64,000 bases of DNA from Spirochaetota bacterium (GCA_023401595.1 JAEXDQ010000036.1:62001-126000), one strand, 5' to 3'. Positions 17,721-27,322 are shown, numbered from the stretch's first letter. Numbers and translations: made by a program. The notes: a model not told the origin generated them from the letters alone.

Positions 17721-19451
17721 TCATTGTGGCAGATAAGCGGCCCTCGCCTGTCCCAGCGCGACCCTGTAGCAGATGAACGCCAAAAGCAGGGACATGGCGG
17801 TCGCGACATACATGCAGGACATCGGAGCAAGACCGAGAAGCCCCGGGACGATCGCAGCGACCGCCACCAACAGCACGTACAGAAGGCTGAACCCCATTCC
17901 GATCAGACCATTCAAATTCTGCTTTACCGCCTGCTGCGGCAGCTTCCAGTCCAGGACCGGCCTATGATAGTCGATGGCGAGCCCCAACGCCCCGATCCCA
18001 AATATCGAGAAGAAACCGAGAAACAGCATCCATGGGAGGTTTACCGCATCGACACTGAATATCCAGCAGCATAGGAACAGGTAGATCACATGGGGGACGT
18101 ACAGCATCACCATGTGCAACGCCAGCTTGCCGTCTACATGGACCTTGGCGGGAACAGGCCAGGACCGGCTCAACGCGAACAAAGCCCCTTCGCGGGAAAC
18201 GCTGGTGGAAGACATCATGGAAAAAGAAGCCATCAATATCAACGTGCCGCAGATTCCAGCCGAAAACCAAGGTGAAGAACTCACGGTTTCAATCAACCCC
18301 TGCATCTCTCCGAGTACTCCGCTCAGCGCATAGACCAAGACCAGGATGACAGGAATGCAGGCCTCCCCTACAAGTTCAACAAAAAAAGCCGGAGTTCCCC
18401 TGATGATATCCCATTCCTTCGCGGCGAGACTGACGACCCGGGACGACGGCGCGAACAATGCTCTTCGTTTTTTCCTGAAGAAATGCATTGAAGCCGTCAA
18501 TTTCCGCCGATGGACTTTATTCGCCCCGTTCTGGGCGATCGAGACATACCGTCCATAGGACCGGGACAGCAGCAGGACGACAAGTACGGCCAGCGTCATG
18601 TTGACCAATACGCTCAAGACGAAAGCCAGATAGGGGTTGAGAAACCCGCCGCGGGAAAACAGCATGGAAGCTTGACAAGCGAAGTAGAACAAGGCCTTGT
18701 ACGCCGTAGCCACCGTCGCCCCAAGGGCGGCGACCATCTGTCCTGGATCCGCGGATTCATCCAACCCCGACATTCTCAGAATCCCGCCTTGGGCGAACAG
18801 GACGAGAGCCATGACGACCAGGACGGCTACAAGTTCAATAAGCACCTTGTTGTTGCGGCCTTTGGACAATTTCATGATCGCCATTCCGAAAACCGCTCCG
18901 AGCAGAAGAGGCGCGATAGGACCGAGCAACAACGTGAAAAGACCTCCAAGCACCAATGGTACGGACCAACCGGTGACATCCCAGACGATCACGATACCGG
19001 GGACGGTCACAAAGAAATAGAGCGGAAACAACGCCGCGTACAACAGCACGAGACGGCTGGAAAGCAGTTCGCTCTGCCGAATGGGCACGGTCATCAGCAG
19101 GGCGAGGTCCTTGCCCCTGTAGAGCGTCGAGGAGGCGGTCATGCAGGAAAACAGAAATACCAGGACCGCCCCAAGGATTTCCGCGAGAAACGCGCCAAGG
19201 TCGGGCAGGCCGATCATCATTCCCATCTGCTGGAATGAATAGTAGTTGATTCCGATCATGATCATGAGCATCGAGAAGGAAAACGCCAGCAGCAGTCCAA
19301 GCAGGACGCCCCCGACGATGCGGAGGGCTTTTTGGGCCGCGCCTGCGTCCTTACCCTGACGACGTGAGGACACGGCCTGAAACAGGCGCGTCCAAGGCCG
19401 GGTTCCTGAATAATACGAACGGACGAGCAATGCTACCGTACGGGGATTCAT
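17721..19451 (-). CDS. ABC-2 type exporter permease
   Basis: 576 residues with about twelve hydrophobic segments in two halves, separated by a cytosolic linker rich in basic residues (HFFRKKRRALF). The start at 19451 overlaps the stop of the upstream ATPase gene (ATGA); a longer upstream frame is just a shadow of that gene. Segments such as CMTASSTLYRGKDLALLMTVPIRQSELLSSR match YhaP/EcsB-like putative ABC exporter permeases that use 'fine-tuned' transporter gene pairs. The substrate is unknown. Confidence 0.87.
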   Translation of the reverse strand: MNPRTVALLVRSYYSGTRPWTRLFQAVSSRRQGKDAGAAQKALRIVGGVLLGLLLAFSFSMLMIMIGINYYSFQQMGMMIGLPDLGAFLAEILGAVLVFLFSCMTASSTLYRGKDLALLMTVPIRQSELLSSRLVLLYAALFPLYFFVTVPGIVIVWDVTGWSVPLVLGGLFTLLLGPIAPLLLGAVFGMAIMKLSKGRNNKVLIELVAVLVVMALVLFAQGGILRMSGLDESADPGQMVAALGATVATAYKALFYFACQASMLFSRGGFLNPYLAFVLSVLVNMTLAVLVVLLLSRSYGRYVSIAQNGANKVHRRKLTASMHFFRKKRRALFAPSSRVVSLAAKEWDIIRGTPAFFVELVGEACIPVILVLVYALSGVLGEMQGLIETVSSSPWFSAGICGTLILMASFSMMSSTSVSREGALFALSRSWPVPAKVHVDGKLALHMVMLYVPHVIYLFLCCWIFSVDAVNLPWMLFLGFFSIFGIGALGLAIDYHRPVLDWKLPQQAVKQNLNGLIGMGFSLLYVLLVAVAAIVPGLLGLAPMSCMYVATAMSLLLAFICYRVALGQARAAYLPQ

Positions 19452-20251
19452 CGAAGCGCCTCCCCTGCCGTTTCGGCCACCTGCGCGACATCTCCCTGTC
19501 CGGTAAGCCGCAGGAACAATTCCTCCAGCGTGGCGTCCGATTCTCCATTCAGGGCCTTCAGCTCCTCCAACGTACCGTTGAACAACAGACGCCCCTTGGC
19601 AATGATCCCGACACGGTCGCACAGCCGCTCGGCGACTTCCATGACATGCGTCGAAAAAAACACGGTACGTCCCGTTTTGCAGAATTCACGCATGACATCC
19701 TTCAGGATGAAGGACGAACGCGGATCAAGTCCAACCATGGGCTCGTCCAGCACCAGTACCTGCGGATCATGGACCAGAGCGGCGATGACGGCGAGCTTCT
19801 GCTTCATGCCGTGGGAATAGCTGCTGATCGGATCCCTCAACGCATCGGTCAGCTCGAACAGCTTGGCAAGCTTCAACGTCCTGCTTTCCCTGGCGTCGCC
19901 GGGTACGCCATACAGGTCGCAGATGAAATTGATATGCCGCAGACCTGTCATACGTTCATAGAAGAGCGGTTCGTCGGGAACATAGCCGAGCAGCTTCTTC
20001 AAGTCGGTCGGCGACGCCAGGTTGTCGAACGGCCCTACCGTAACGACGCCGGAATCCTGCCTGAGCATACCGACGAGCATTTTGATGGTGGTGGATTTTC
20101 CTGCGCCATTGGGGCCGAGGAAACCGAATATCTCCCCAGACCGAACCTGGAGGTCCAGATGGTCTACCGCGGGGGCCTTTCCTTTCCCATAGCATTTCGT
20201 CACACCCGAAAAACTGATCGCAGACAGACTCGCGTCCTTCGTCATGTCCAT
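19448..20251 (-). CDS. ABC transporter ATPase (ABC-2 exporter)
   Basis: 267 residues. Walker A GPNGAGKST, Q-loop region LGYVPDEPLFYERMTGLRH, signature SSYSHGMKQK, Walker B VLVLDEPMVGLD and the switch FFSTHVMEVAERLCD are all present. The ATG at 20251 is preceded by GGAGG five bases upstream; a GTG at 20263 is less likely. It pairs with the downstream permease through a 4-base overlap. It probably exports lipid, peptide or drug, but nothing local decides. Confidence 0.93.
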   Translation of the reverse strand: MDMTKDASLSAISFSGVTKCYGKGKAPAVDHLDLQVRSGEIFGFLGPNGAGKSTTIKMLVGMLRQDSGVVTVGPFDNLASPTDLKKLLGYVPDEPLFYERMTGLRHINFICDLYGVPGDARESRTLKLAKLFELTDALRDPISSYSHGMKQKLAVIAALVHDPQVLVLDEPMVGLDPRSSFILKDVMREFCKTGRTVFFSTHVMEVAERLCDRVGIIAKGRLLFNGTLEELKALNGESDATLEELFLRLTGQGDVAQVAETAGEALR

Positions 20252-20335
20252 AGCAACCTCCACTCATCCATTTGAAGACTTCCCACCGTCACGCGCCGAC
20301 CGTCAGTACGTGATATCCGGACAGGTTTCGTTATT

Positions 20336-20354
20336 TGATATCAATATGATATCA
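20336..20354. promoter_or_regulatory. Twin TGATATCA boxes upstream of the ABC-2 exporter
   Basis: Perfect 8-bp palindromes TGATATCA at 20336-20343 and 20347-20354, spaced 11 bp (one helical turn). A near copy, TGATATCC, lies at 20311-20318. They sit in the 386-base gap between the exporter and argG and look like a repressor site for the minus-strand operon. Confidence 0.45.
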
Positions 20355-20490
20355 TTATGATTCAAAATAGACAACCCGTTTCCAGATCGATTCCGATGGA
20401 TACCGGAATCATACACCATAGTCAGGCATTCTGGAATGGCCCGACGGGGCCGTACATCGCCGGCATATCTGTCTTTCGGAAATTCTAGCA

Positions 20491-20556
20491 TGAATAAATA
20501 TTTAATAAATTCCATGTATTATAATGATTTATGACTTTTTTACGAATAAATATACA
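20491..20556. promoter_or_regulatory. Two ARG-box-like sites before argG
   Basis: TGAATAAATATTTA at 20491-20504 and CGAATAAATATACA at 20543-20556 match the ARG-box core TGAAT-N4-ATTCA at nine and eight of ten positions. Centres are 52 bp apart. ArgR as the binder is inferred from the gene downstream. Confidence 0.5.
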
Positions 20557-20563
20557 AAACATA

Positions 20564-20591
20564 TTGCATATTTTATCAATTTTCGCATAAT
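20564..20591 (+). promoter_or_regulatory. Candidate argG promoter
   Basis: TTGCAT at 20564-20569, 16-base spacer, CATAAT at 20586-20591, about 47 bases before the ATG. Confidence 0.5.
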
Positions 20592-20637
20592 ATCGAACCA
20601 TCAGAAAAACAATCGGTCCTATGGAGGGATACACGAT

Positions 20638-21858
20638 ATGAGCAAGGAAAAAATAATTCTGGCATACAGCGGCGGACTGGATACCTCCGTCATCCTCAAA
20701 TGGTTGGCGAACAAAGGGTTCGATGTCATCGCCTATGTCGCGAACGTCGGGCAGAACGAGGATTTCGACGCCATTGAAAAGAAGGCCTACGCGACCGGTG
20801 CGTCAAAAGTATATATAGAGGATCTGCGCAAAGAACTGGTGACGGACTACATCATCCCCGCCATGAAGGCGAACGCGATCTACGAGGGGACCTACATGCT
20901 GGGAACCTCCATAGCGAGACCGATCATCGCCAAACGGCATATCGAGATCGCGAAGAAGGAAGGCACCGTATATGTCGCGCACGGCGCTACCGGCAAGGGC
21001 AACGACCAGGTCAGGTTTGAATTCGGCTATTACATGCACATGCCCGAAGTCAAGATCATCAGCCCATGGAAGGATCCCGAATGGCTGAGCCAGTTCGAGG
21101 GCCGCTCCGACATGCTCGCCTACGCTGAGAAATACGGCATCCCGGTCAAGGCTTCATTGAAGAAGCCTTATAGCGAGGACGAGAACCTGATTCATATCAG
21201 CCACGAGGCGGGAATACTGGAAGACCCCGCCAACCGCTGCCCCGCCGACGTGTTCTCCCTGACGCTCTCTCCGCAGAACGCCCCCGACAAGGAGACGACT
21301 CTGGCGATTGAGTTTGTCGACGGCGTCCCCGTGAAGGTCACCAACGAAAACGACGGGACGGTCGTGACCGACCCGCTTGAAATGGTCCTGTATCTGAACA
21401 AGATGGGTCACGACAATGCGATCGGCAGGGTCGATATGGTGGAGAACCGCTATATCGGCATCAAGAGCCGCGGCGTTTACGAGACCCCGGGGTGCGAAAT
21501 TCTCTGGAAGGCCCACCACAACCTGGAAGGGATCACAATGGACAAGGAGGCGATGCACCTCAGAGACTGCCTGATGCCCAAATACGCGGAGCTGATCTAC
21601 AACGGCTATTGGCATGCCCCGGAGTTCGACATGCTTACCGCCGCCTTTGAACAGAGCCAGAAGCATGTCACCGGTACGGCGAAGGTCGCCCTGTACAAAG
21701 GGAACGTGATCAACGCAGGAATCACCAGTCCATGCTCGCTCTACAACGAGGCGCTCGGTAGCATGGATATCGCCGGTGGATACCACCCGGTCGATTGCAA
21801 GGGTTTCATCAATATCAACGCGATCCGGCTGATGGCTTCAGCCACGCGGGCCAATTAA
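20638..21858 (+). CDS. argG: Argininosuccinate synthase
   Basis: 406 residues, the normal length. It condenses citrulline and aspartate with ATP. The N-terminal PP-loop AYSGGLDTS is at 9-17. Further family motifs are GATGKGNDQVRFE, SWLFA-equivalent KDPEWLSQFEGRSD, and GRVDMVENRYIGIKSRGVYETPG. The start at 20638 has GGAGGG nine bases upstream; a longer frame begins in AT-rich non-coding DNA. No argH or other arg gene is adjacent; ARG-box-like sites lie upstream. Confidence 0.97.
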   Translation: MSKEKIILAYSGGLDTSVILKWLANKGFDVIAYVANVGQNEDFDAIEKKAYATGASKVYIEDLRKELVTDYIIPAMKANAIYEGTYMLGTSIARPIIAKRHIEIAKKEGTVYVAHGATGKGNDQVRFEFGYYMHMPEVKIISPWKDPEWLSQFEGRSDMLAYAEKYGIPVKASLKKPYSEDENLIHISHEAGILEDPANRCPADVFSLTLSPQNAPDKETTLAIEFVDGVPVKVTNENDGTVVTDPLEMVLYLNKMGHDNAIGRVDMVENRYIGIKSRGVYETPGCEILWKAHHNLEGITMDKEAMHLRDCLMPKYAELIYNGYWHAPEFDMLTAAFEQSQKHVTGTAKVALYKGNVINAGITSPCSLYNEALGSMDIAGGYHPVDCKGFININAIRLMASATRAN

Positions 21859-21939
21859 GGGGAACGCAGGAACGGAGCGTTCCGGCGACGGCCTTTTTAC
21901 GGGCGGTCGTGAGACGGAATCGTCGGACAACGACAAAGA

Positions 21940-21977
21940 CGTCGTAAGCGTTATATGCACGCTTACGACGTTTTTTT
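21940..21977 (+). terminator. Rho-independent terminator after argG
   Basis: CGTCGTAAGCG, nine-base loop, CGCTTACGACG, then seven T: a perfect 11-bp stem. Confidence 0.93.
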
Positions 21978-22049
21978 GTTGCGCTTTGTTGTTTTTTGTT
22001 GTGAGAATCAATCCGCCATGCTACCATGTCTTGTAGCCTAGGAGGCAGG

Positions 22050-23585
22050 ATGTTGGAAAAGGTTTGCGCAATCGAGATGAGAGGCATCACCAAGCGTTTT
22101 GGCGAAGTGGTGGCCAACGATGGCATTGATTTGAAGATCAACCGGGGCGAGGTACTCGCTCTGCTTGGAGAAAACGGTAGTGGAAAAACTACCTTGATGA
22201 ACATGCTGTCAGGCATCTACCAACCGGACGAGGGGCAGATATTCATGGACGACGTCCCGGTCTGGATTCGTTCCCCCAAGGACGCTTACGCCCATGGGAT
22301 CGGGATGATACATCAGCATTACAAGCTGGTGGACGTATTCACCGCGGCCCAGAACATCATCCTCGGCCTCGACGACGGCAAGATGGATCTGAAGGCTACG
22401 AACGCCAAGGTGCGGGAAATCTGCGACAGATACGGTTTTGACATCTCCCCTACGAAGAAAATCTACGACATGTCGGTCTCCCAGAAGCAGACGGTTGAGA
22501 TCGTCAAGGTGTTGTACCGGGGAGCGGAGATTCTGGTCCTTGACGAACCGACAGCGGTCCTGACCCCCCAGGAGACGGCGAAGCTTTTCGACGTGCTGAG
22601 GAACATGAAGGCCGACGGCAAAGCCATCGTCATCATCACCCACAAGCTCAACGAAGTCATGGACGTCTCGGACAAGGTGGCCGTCCTGCGAAAGGGAAAG
22701 TACATCGGCACGGTGCATACGTCACAGACCAGTCCGCAGGCCTTGACGGACATGATGGTCGGGCACGCCGTGACGCTCAATATCGACAGACCCGTATATG
22801 ACGCTCCCAGACCGCGGCTGATGGTCGAAGGGTTGACTTGCGTCGACAATGAGGGGATCACGAAGCTCGACGACGTTTCCTTTACGGCGATGACGGGGGA
22901 GATTCTGGGTGTCGCAGGTATCGCCGGCTCCGGTCAGAAGGAATTGCTGGAAGGGGTCACAGGCCTGTACCCGGTAGCGGCAGGTTCCGTGAAGTTCATC
23001 GGCGACGACGGCGGCGAAACCGAGCTGGTGGGAAAAACGCCCATGCAGATTCGCAAGACGGGCGTCGGCATGGCGTTCGTACCTGAAGACCGCCTCGGCA
23101 TGGGGCTGGTAGGCTCCATGGGGATGACGGACAACATGCTGCTCCGTTCCTGGAAGACCGGCAAAGGCGCTTTCCTGCATCGCAAGCAGCCCGAAGAACT
23201 AGCGAAACGCATCTGGGACGAGCTGGAAGTCGTTACCCCCAGTACGAGCTTCCCGGTCAGGAGGATGTCCGGCGGCAACGTCCAGAAAGTACTTGTCGGC
23301 CGTGAAATCTCAGGCGAACCGGCCGTCCTCATGACCGCCTACGCGGTGCGGGGGCTGGACATCAACACCTCCTACACGATCTACAACTTGCTTACCGAAC
23401 AGAAAATGAAGGGCGTCGCGGTACTGTATGTCGGCGAAGACCTTGATGTACTGCTGGAATTGTGCGACAGGATCCTTGTGCTGTGCGGAGGAAAGGTCAG
23501 CGGCATCGTCGACGCCCGCACGACTACCAAGGAACAGATAGGTTTCATGATGACCAGCATTGAAGGCGGGGAGGAAAGCCGATGA
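22050..23585 (+). CDS. Nucleoside-type ABC importer ATPase (two fused ATPase domains)
   Basis: 511 residues. The first domain has Walker A GENGSGKTT at 40-48, MIHQHYKLVDVFTAAQNI (typical of Bmp-linked importers), signature-like MSVSQKQTVEI and Walker B LVLDEPTAVL. The second domain has GIAGSGQKELLE in place of a canonical Walker A, RMSGGNVQKVLVGREI and a degenerate Walker B (VLMTAYAVRGLD), as usual for sugar/nucleoside-type ATPases. AGGAGG lies four bases upstream of the ATG. ATGA coupling to the first permease and the Bmp protein downstream point to purine or related nucleosides. Confidence 0.93.
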   Translation: MLEKVCAIEMRGITKRFGEVVANDGIDLKINRGEVLALLGENGSGKTTLMNMLSGIYQPDEGQIFMDDVPVWIRSPKDAYAHGIGMIHQHYKLVDVFTAAQNIILGLDDGKMDLKATNAKVREICDRYGFDISPTKKIYDMSVSQKQTVEIVKVLYRGAEILVLDEPTAVLTPQETAKLFDVLRNMKADGKAIVIITHKLNEVMDVSDKVAVLRKGKYIGTVHTSQTSPQALTDMMVGHAVTLNIDRPVYDAPRPRLMVEGLTCVDNEGITKLDDVSFTAMTGEILGVAGIAGSGQKELLEGVTGLYPVAAGSVKFIGDDGGETELVGKTPMQIRKTGVGMAFVPEDRLGMGLVGSMGMTDNMLLRSWKTGKGAFLHRKQPEELAKRIWDELEVVTPSTSFPVRRMSGGNVQKVLVGREISGEPAVLMTAYAVRGLDINTSYTIYNLLTEQKMKGVAVLYVGEDLDVLLELCDRILVLCGGKVSGIVDARTTTKEQIGFMMTSIEGGEESR

Positions 23586-24673
23586 GCGCAGAACCGAAAA
23601 CGCAGCTGATACGTCTTGCGAAACGAGACCACATGGATCCGAAGAAGGTCTGGCTCATCAGGGTCGCCTCCATTGTGTTCGCCCTTGTACTCGGGTGCAT
23701 TCCGATGCTCCTCACCGGCAACAGCCCGATCACCGCATATGGAATCATCATCCAAGGTTCGCTCAGCAAACCGATATACCTCAAGCAGACGATAAAAATC
23801 GCCATTCCCCTGTTGGGGGTAGCGCTCGCCATAGCCCCGTGTTTCAAGATGCGCTTCTGGAATATCGGCGCCGAAGGCCAGATCACCATGGGGGCCATCG
23901 CGGCGTCGTACTTCGCATTGTTCTGGTATGACAAACTCCCCAGATTCCCGCTTCTGGTGGTCATGTTCCTCGTGGCTGCGTTGGCAGGGGGGCTATGGGC
24001 GCTGATTCCGGCTTTTTTCAAAGCGAAATGGAACACGAACGAGACTCTGTTCACTTTGATGATGAACTACATCGCGATCGGCATCGTGGCGTGGTTGCAG
24101 GGCGGTCCGTGGGAAGGCCGGAAGGGCTCCCAGATCATCCCGATGTTCAAACAGTCGGCCAGGCTGCCGTCCGTGTTCGGAATCCACTGCGGCTGGATCA
24201 TCGTCCTGGTCCTCGTGGTGGTGATGTACATCTATATGAACCGAACGAAACAGGGATATGAGATCGCCGTCATCGGAGACTCGTACAACACCGCGCGGTA
24301 CGCGGGCATGAACGTCGGGCGTATCATGATGCGCACCATGCTCGTTTCCGGGGCCATCTGCGGCATAGTGGGGTTCATCGTCGTATCGGGCGCGAACTAC
24401 ACGCTCTACAAAGGGGTCGCGAACGGCGTCGGCTTCACGTCCATCACCGTCGCCTGGCTGAGCCAGCTCAACGCCTTCGCCATGATCGTCATCTCGATGA
24501 TCCTCGCGATTCTGACCAAGGGGGCGAATACGTTGCAGACCAGGCTGCAAGTGCCGGCATCCATCGCGGACATCGTGATCGGCATTTTGCTTTTCTGCAT
24601 GCTGAGCTGTGAATTCTTCATCAACTACAAGATCATTCTGCGACACAAGGCCGTACAGGAGGTGAAAGCATGA
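23582..24673 (+). CDS. Nucleoside-type ABC importer permease 1
   Basis: 363 residues with about nine or ten membrane segments. Family pattern: NSPITAYGIIIQGSL, ISLPLLG-like KIAIPLLGVALAIAP, KMRFWNIGAEGQITMGAIAA and NETLFTLMMNYIA, as in YufP/NupP-type permeases of Bmp-dependent importers. It overlaps both neighbours by four bases, forming a coupled ATPase-permease-permease operon. Confidence 0.92.
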   Translation: MSAEPKTQLIRLAKRDHMDPKKVWLIRVASIVFALVLGCIPMLLTGNSPITAYGIIIQGSLSKPIYLKQTIKIAIPLLGVALAIAPCFKMRFWNIGAEGQITMGAIAASYFALFWYDKLPRFPLLVVMFLVAALAGGLWALIPAFFKAKWNTNETLFTLMMNYIAIGIVAWLQGGPWEGRKGSQIIPMFKQSARLPSVFGIHCGWIIVLVLVVVMYIYMNRTKQGYEIAVIGDSYNTARYAGMNVGRIMMRTMLVSGAICGIVGFIVVSGANYTLYKGVANGVGFTSITVAWLSQLNAFAMIVISMILAILTKGANTLQTRLQVPASIADIVIGILLFCMLSCEFFINYKIILRHKAVQEVKA

Positions 24674-25656
24674 GTACCTTGATATCATTGATCGTCGCGG
24701 CCGTCACGTTCGGTACGGTCCTCATGTTCGGCACCCTTGGCGAGATTCTCACGGAAAGATCGGGCAACCTCAACCTCGGGGTCGAGGGCATCATGTACAT
24801 GGGAGGCGCGTTCGGGCTCGCCGGTGCGTTCTACTATGAAAAGATGGTCGGGACGGCGGCTTCCAACGGGGCGGTGGCCATAGTCATCGCAATTCTGGCG
24901 GCTTTCGCGGCGGGCGCCGTGGCCTCTTCGATCTACAGCTTCCTAACCATTACCCTGCGGGCGAACCAGAATGTGACGGGTCTCGCGCTCGCGATCTTCG
25001 GTACGGGCGTCGGACAGTTCACCGGCGAATTCATGCGTGTCAGCGAGGGCGGCTACGTCGCGCTCAGCAACAGCCTGAAGGCAGCGTTCTCCCAGTCGAT
25101 ATTTCCGAGGGCGTTGTCGGGGATACCCATCGTCGGGAACATCCTGTTCAGCCATACCGTATTCTTCTATCTGGCGGTGGTGCTCGCGATCCTGATGCAC
25201 CTGTTCCTCTACAAGACCCGTTACGGCATGTACCTGCGGGCCGTAGGAGAATCTCCGGCGACCGCCGATGCCGCGGGTATCAATATCACGAGATACAAAT
25301 ACCTCTCGACGATCATCGGCGGCGGACTCTCGGCCATCGGCGGCATGGTGTACATCACGACCACCGCGGGCTGCGTCTGGAACCATGAAGGACTCGCAGG
25401 CGTCGGGTGGCTCGCCGTGGCGCTCGTGATATTCTGCATGTGGAGGCCGTTGAACGCCATCTGGGGTTCAATCATCTTCGGCGCCATGATGATCATGTAT
25501 CTGCGCGTCGTGGTTCCGTTCATCCCGACGGAGTTGTACAAGATTCTCCCCTACGTCGTTACGGTCATAGTGCTTGTCTTCTCCAGCATGCGCAACAACA
25601 AGGAGAAGCAGCCGCCCGCCTCCCTCGGCCTCAATTATTTCCGGGAGGAACGATAA
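24670..25656 (+). CDS. Nucleoside-type ABC importer permease 2
   Basis: 328 residues, about eight or nine membrane segments. Typical YufQ/NupQ signature: LGEILTERSGNLNLGVEGIMYMGG, LRANQNVTGLALAIFGTG, and YLRAVGESPATADAAGINI. It is the last gene of the coupled operon. The binding-protein gene follows after 302 bases and has its own promoter. Confidence 0.92.
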   Translation: MSTLISLIVAAVTFGTVLMFGTLGEILTERSGNLNLGVEGIMYMGGAFGLAGAFYYEKMVGTAASNGAVAIVIAILAAFAAGAVASSIYSFLTITLRANQNVTGLALAIFGTGVGQFTGEFMRVSEGGYVALSNSLKAAFSQSIFPRALSGIPIVGNILFSHTVFFYLAVVLAILMHLFLYKTRYGMYLRAVGESPATADAAGINITRYKYLSTIIGGGLSAIGGMVYITTTAGCVWNHEGLAGVGWLAVALVIFCMWRPLNAIWGSIIFGAMMIMYLRVVVPFIPTELYKILPYVVTVIVLVFSSMRNNKEKQPPASLGLNYFREER

Positions 25657-25720
25657 GCGCCGATATTCGGCACAGGGAGGCGCGCATGTCCGAGAAGGAT
25701 GCGGCCTCCCCTTTTCACGG

Positions 25721-25758
25721 CTCTGACGGACTCTGACAGTTCTGACGACCTCTGACGG
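25721..25758. repeat. Short 9-10 bp tandem repeat, four units
   Basis: CTCTGACGGA, CTCTGACAGT, TCTGACGAC, CTCTGACGG in succession. It lies in the gap between permease 2 and the Bmp-protein promoter. No gene is apparent in the gap. Confidence 0.6.
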
Positions 25759-25825
25759 CCCCGAGGATAATGAGGAGCATGAAGATACTGAGGCTCCTGA
25801 GAAGGCACAAGGCTCCGCCGGACGA

Positions 25826-25868
25826 TGTAAACATATCGTGTTTTTTTGTAAACATTGTTGTAAAACAT
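25826..25868. promoter_or_regulatory. Three TGTAAACAT-like boxes before the Bmp-protein gene
   Basis: TGTAAACAT at 25826-25834 and 25847-25855, and TGTAAAACAT at 25859-25868. The first two are 21 bp apart (two turns). A promoter-like TTGTAA, 16 bases, TAAAAT overlaps the last box. They probably form an operator; the regulator is unknown. Confidence 0.5.
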
Positions 25869-25958
25869 GATAAATATGATAAAATCGTAACCATGTGGAG
25901 TTTTTTTAGTTCACAAAAAAAACAGTTCCAGGTCTCTGGAATCAAAGTGGAGAGAAAC

Positions 25959-27182
25959 ATGAAAAAAATCACACTCGCGCTTCTTGCCATGCTGCTTGTA
26001 GCAGGTTTGGCGTTTGCTGGCGGCTCATCGGAAGTTCCCGCTTCTGCCGGTGATGGGAAAACCATAAAAGTCGGTCTGCTCTGCATCGGCGACGAAAACG
26101 ACCAGGGGTATTCGTACAATTTCATCCAGGGCCGCAACGAAGCCACCAAGAAATTGGCAGCGGAAGGCATCAACGTCGAATGGGTGACGAAATACAATAT
26201 CGGCGAGGATTCGACTTGTCTGGACGCCAACATCGAGGCGGCGGAGGAAGGTTGCCAGATCATCTTCAACAACAGCTATGGATTTGAACCCTTCATGTTG
26301 GAAGTCGCGCCGAACTATCCCAAGGTACTGTTCGTCGGTTGCACCAACTGCGTATCATGCGTCGACGGTCTGCCGAATACATACAATGCGTTCGCGAATA
26401 TCTACGAAGGCCGCTATGTAGCGGGCGTGGTAGCGGGCATGAAGCTCAACCAGATGATCGCGGAAGGCAAGATCACCGCTGACAAGGCCGTTATCGGTTA
26501 TGTCGGCGCCTACTCCTTCGCCGAAGTGATCTCCGGTTTCTCCGCTTATTTCCTCGGCGCCAGGAGCGTCTGTCCTTCGGTGACCATGAAGGTATCCTTC
26601 GTAGGTTCCTGGTCTGACGCAACGGCGGAATCCGATGCGGCCCTTGCCCTTATCGACCAAGGCTGCGTGATGATCTCCCAGCATTCGGACAACACCACTC
26701 CCGCGACCGCGGCCCAGAGCAAGGGTGTGTTCCATACCGGTTACAATGCCGACATGACTGGCGTCGCTCCCGCGGCGTCCCTGATCTCGACGCGCATCGA
26801 CTGGTCCGTGTATTTCTACGAATTCATCAAAGCGCATGTCGAAGGCGTGACGATGCCTCAGGACTGGTGCCAGGGAATGAACGACGACGCGGTCGTCATG
26901 ACGCATCTGAACGAAGCCATCGCAGCTCCTGGGACCGCCGAGAAGATGGCCCAGGTCATCGCCGACATCAAGGCCGGAAAAATCCAGGTGTTCGATACCA
27001 ACACCTTCACCGTCGACGGCAAGAAGCTGACACAGGCGTTCGCGCTTGATACCAACGGCGACTTCACCGCTGATACCGGCGAAGCGGTATTCAACGGCGC
27101 GTTCCATGAATCCCATTTCCAGAGCGCTCCGTACTTTACCGCCAAGATCGATGGAATTACATGGTTGAACGCCGCGTACTAA
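25959..27182 (+). CDS. Bmp/PnrA-family nucleoside-binding protein
   Basis: 407 residues. Signal peptide MKKITLALLAMLLVAGLAFA followed by GGSSEVP; there is no cysteine, so unlike PnrA/TmpC it is not a lipoprotein. The mature part shows the Bmp pattern: IKVGLLCIGDENDQGYSYNFIQG, IIFNNSYGFEPFMLEVAPNYPKVLF, NIYEGRYVAGVVAGM and GYVGAYSFAEVISGFSAYFLGA. GGAG lies seven bases before the ATG. It is the periplasmic partner of the preceding ATPase and permeases. Several extra cysteines (VGCTNCVSCVDG) are unusual for a periplasmic protein. Confidence 0.92.
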   Translation: MKKITLALLAMLLVAGLAFAGGSSEVPASAGDGKTIKVGLLCIGDENDQGYSYNFIQGRNEATKKLAAEGINVEWVTKYNIGEDSTCLDANIEAAEEGCQIIFNNSYGFEPFMLEVAPNYPKVLFVGCTNCVSCVDGLPNTYNAFANIYEGRYVAGVVAGMKLNQMIAEGKITADKAVIGYVGAYSFAEVISGFSAYFLGARSVCPSVTMKVSFVGSWSDATAESDAALALIDQGCVMISQHSDNTTPATAAQSKGVFHTGYNADMTGVAPAASLISTRIDWSVYFYEFIKAHVEGVTMPQDWCQGMNDDAVVMTHLNEAIAAPGTAEKMAQVIADIKAGKIQVFDTNTFTVDGKKLTQAFALDTNGDFTADTGEAVFNGAFHESHFQSAPYFTAKIDGITWLNAAY

Positions 27183-27225
27183 GGTTTTTTCACATTTGTG
27201 AATAATAGCCGGTGATTCTTTGGGG

Positions 27226-27266
27226 GCGCCGCATAGTCGGAAGACGAATGCGGCGCTCTTTTTTAT
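27226..27266 (+). terminator. Rho-independent terminator after the Bmp gene
   Basis: GCGCCGCAT, 13-base loop, ATGCGGCGC, followed by TCTTTTTTAT. The stem is perfect. Confidence 0.88.
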
Positions 27267-27293
27267 TTCGATTTCGTCGTCCGAAAGGTACTA

Positions 27294-27322
27294 TTGCACC
27301 TACAGAAAAACTTATCTATAAT
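27294..27322 (+). promoter_or_regulatory. Promoter of the 194-residue secreted protein
   Basis: TTGCAC at 27294-27299, exactly 17 bases, TATAAT at 27317-27322; the ATG follows 45 bases later with GGAG. Confidence 0.75.

Noticed and set aside
23330..23365. Degenerate second Walker B (VLMTAYAVRGLD) in the nucleoside ATPase as a loss of function
   Set aside because: A divergent second site is normal in the fused sugar/nucleoside ATPases, so this is not evidence of decay.
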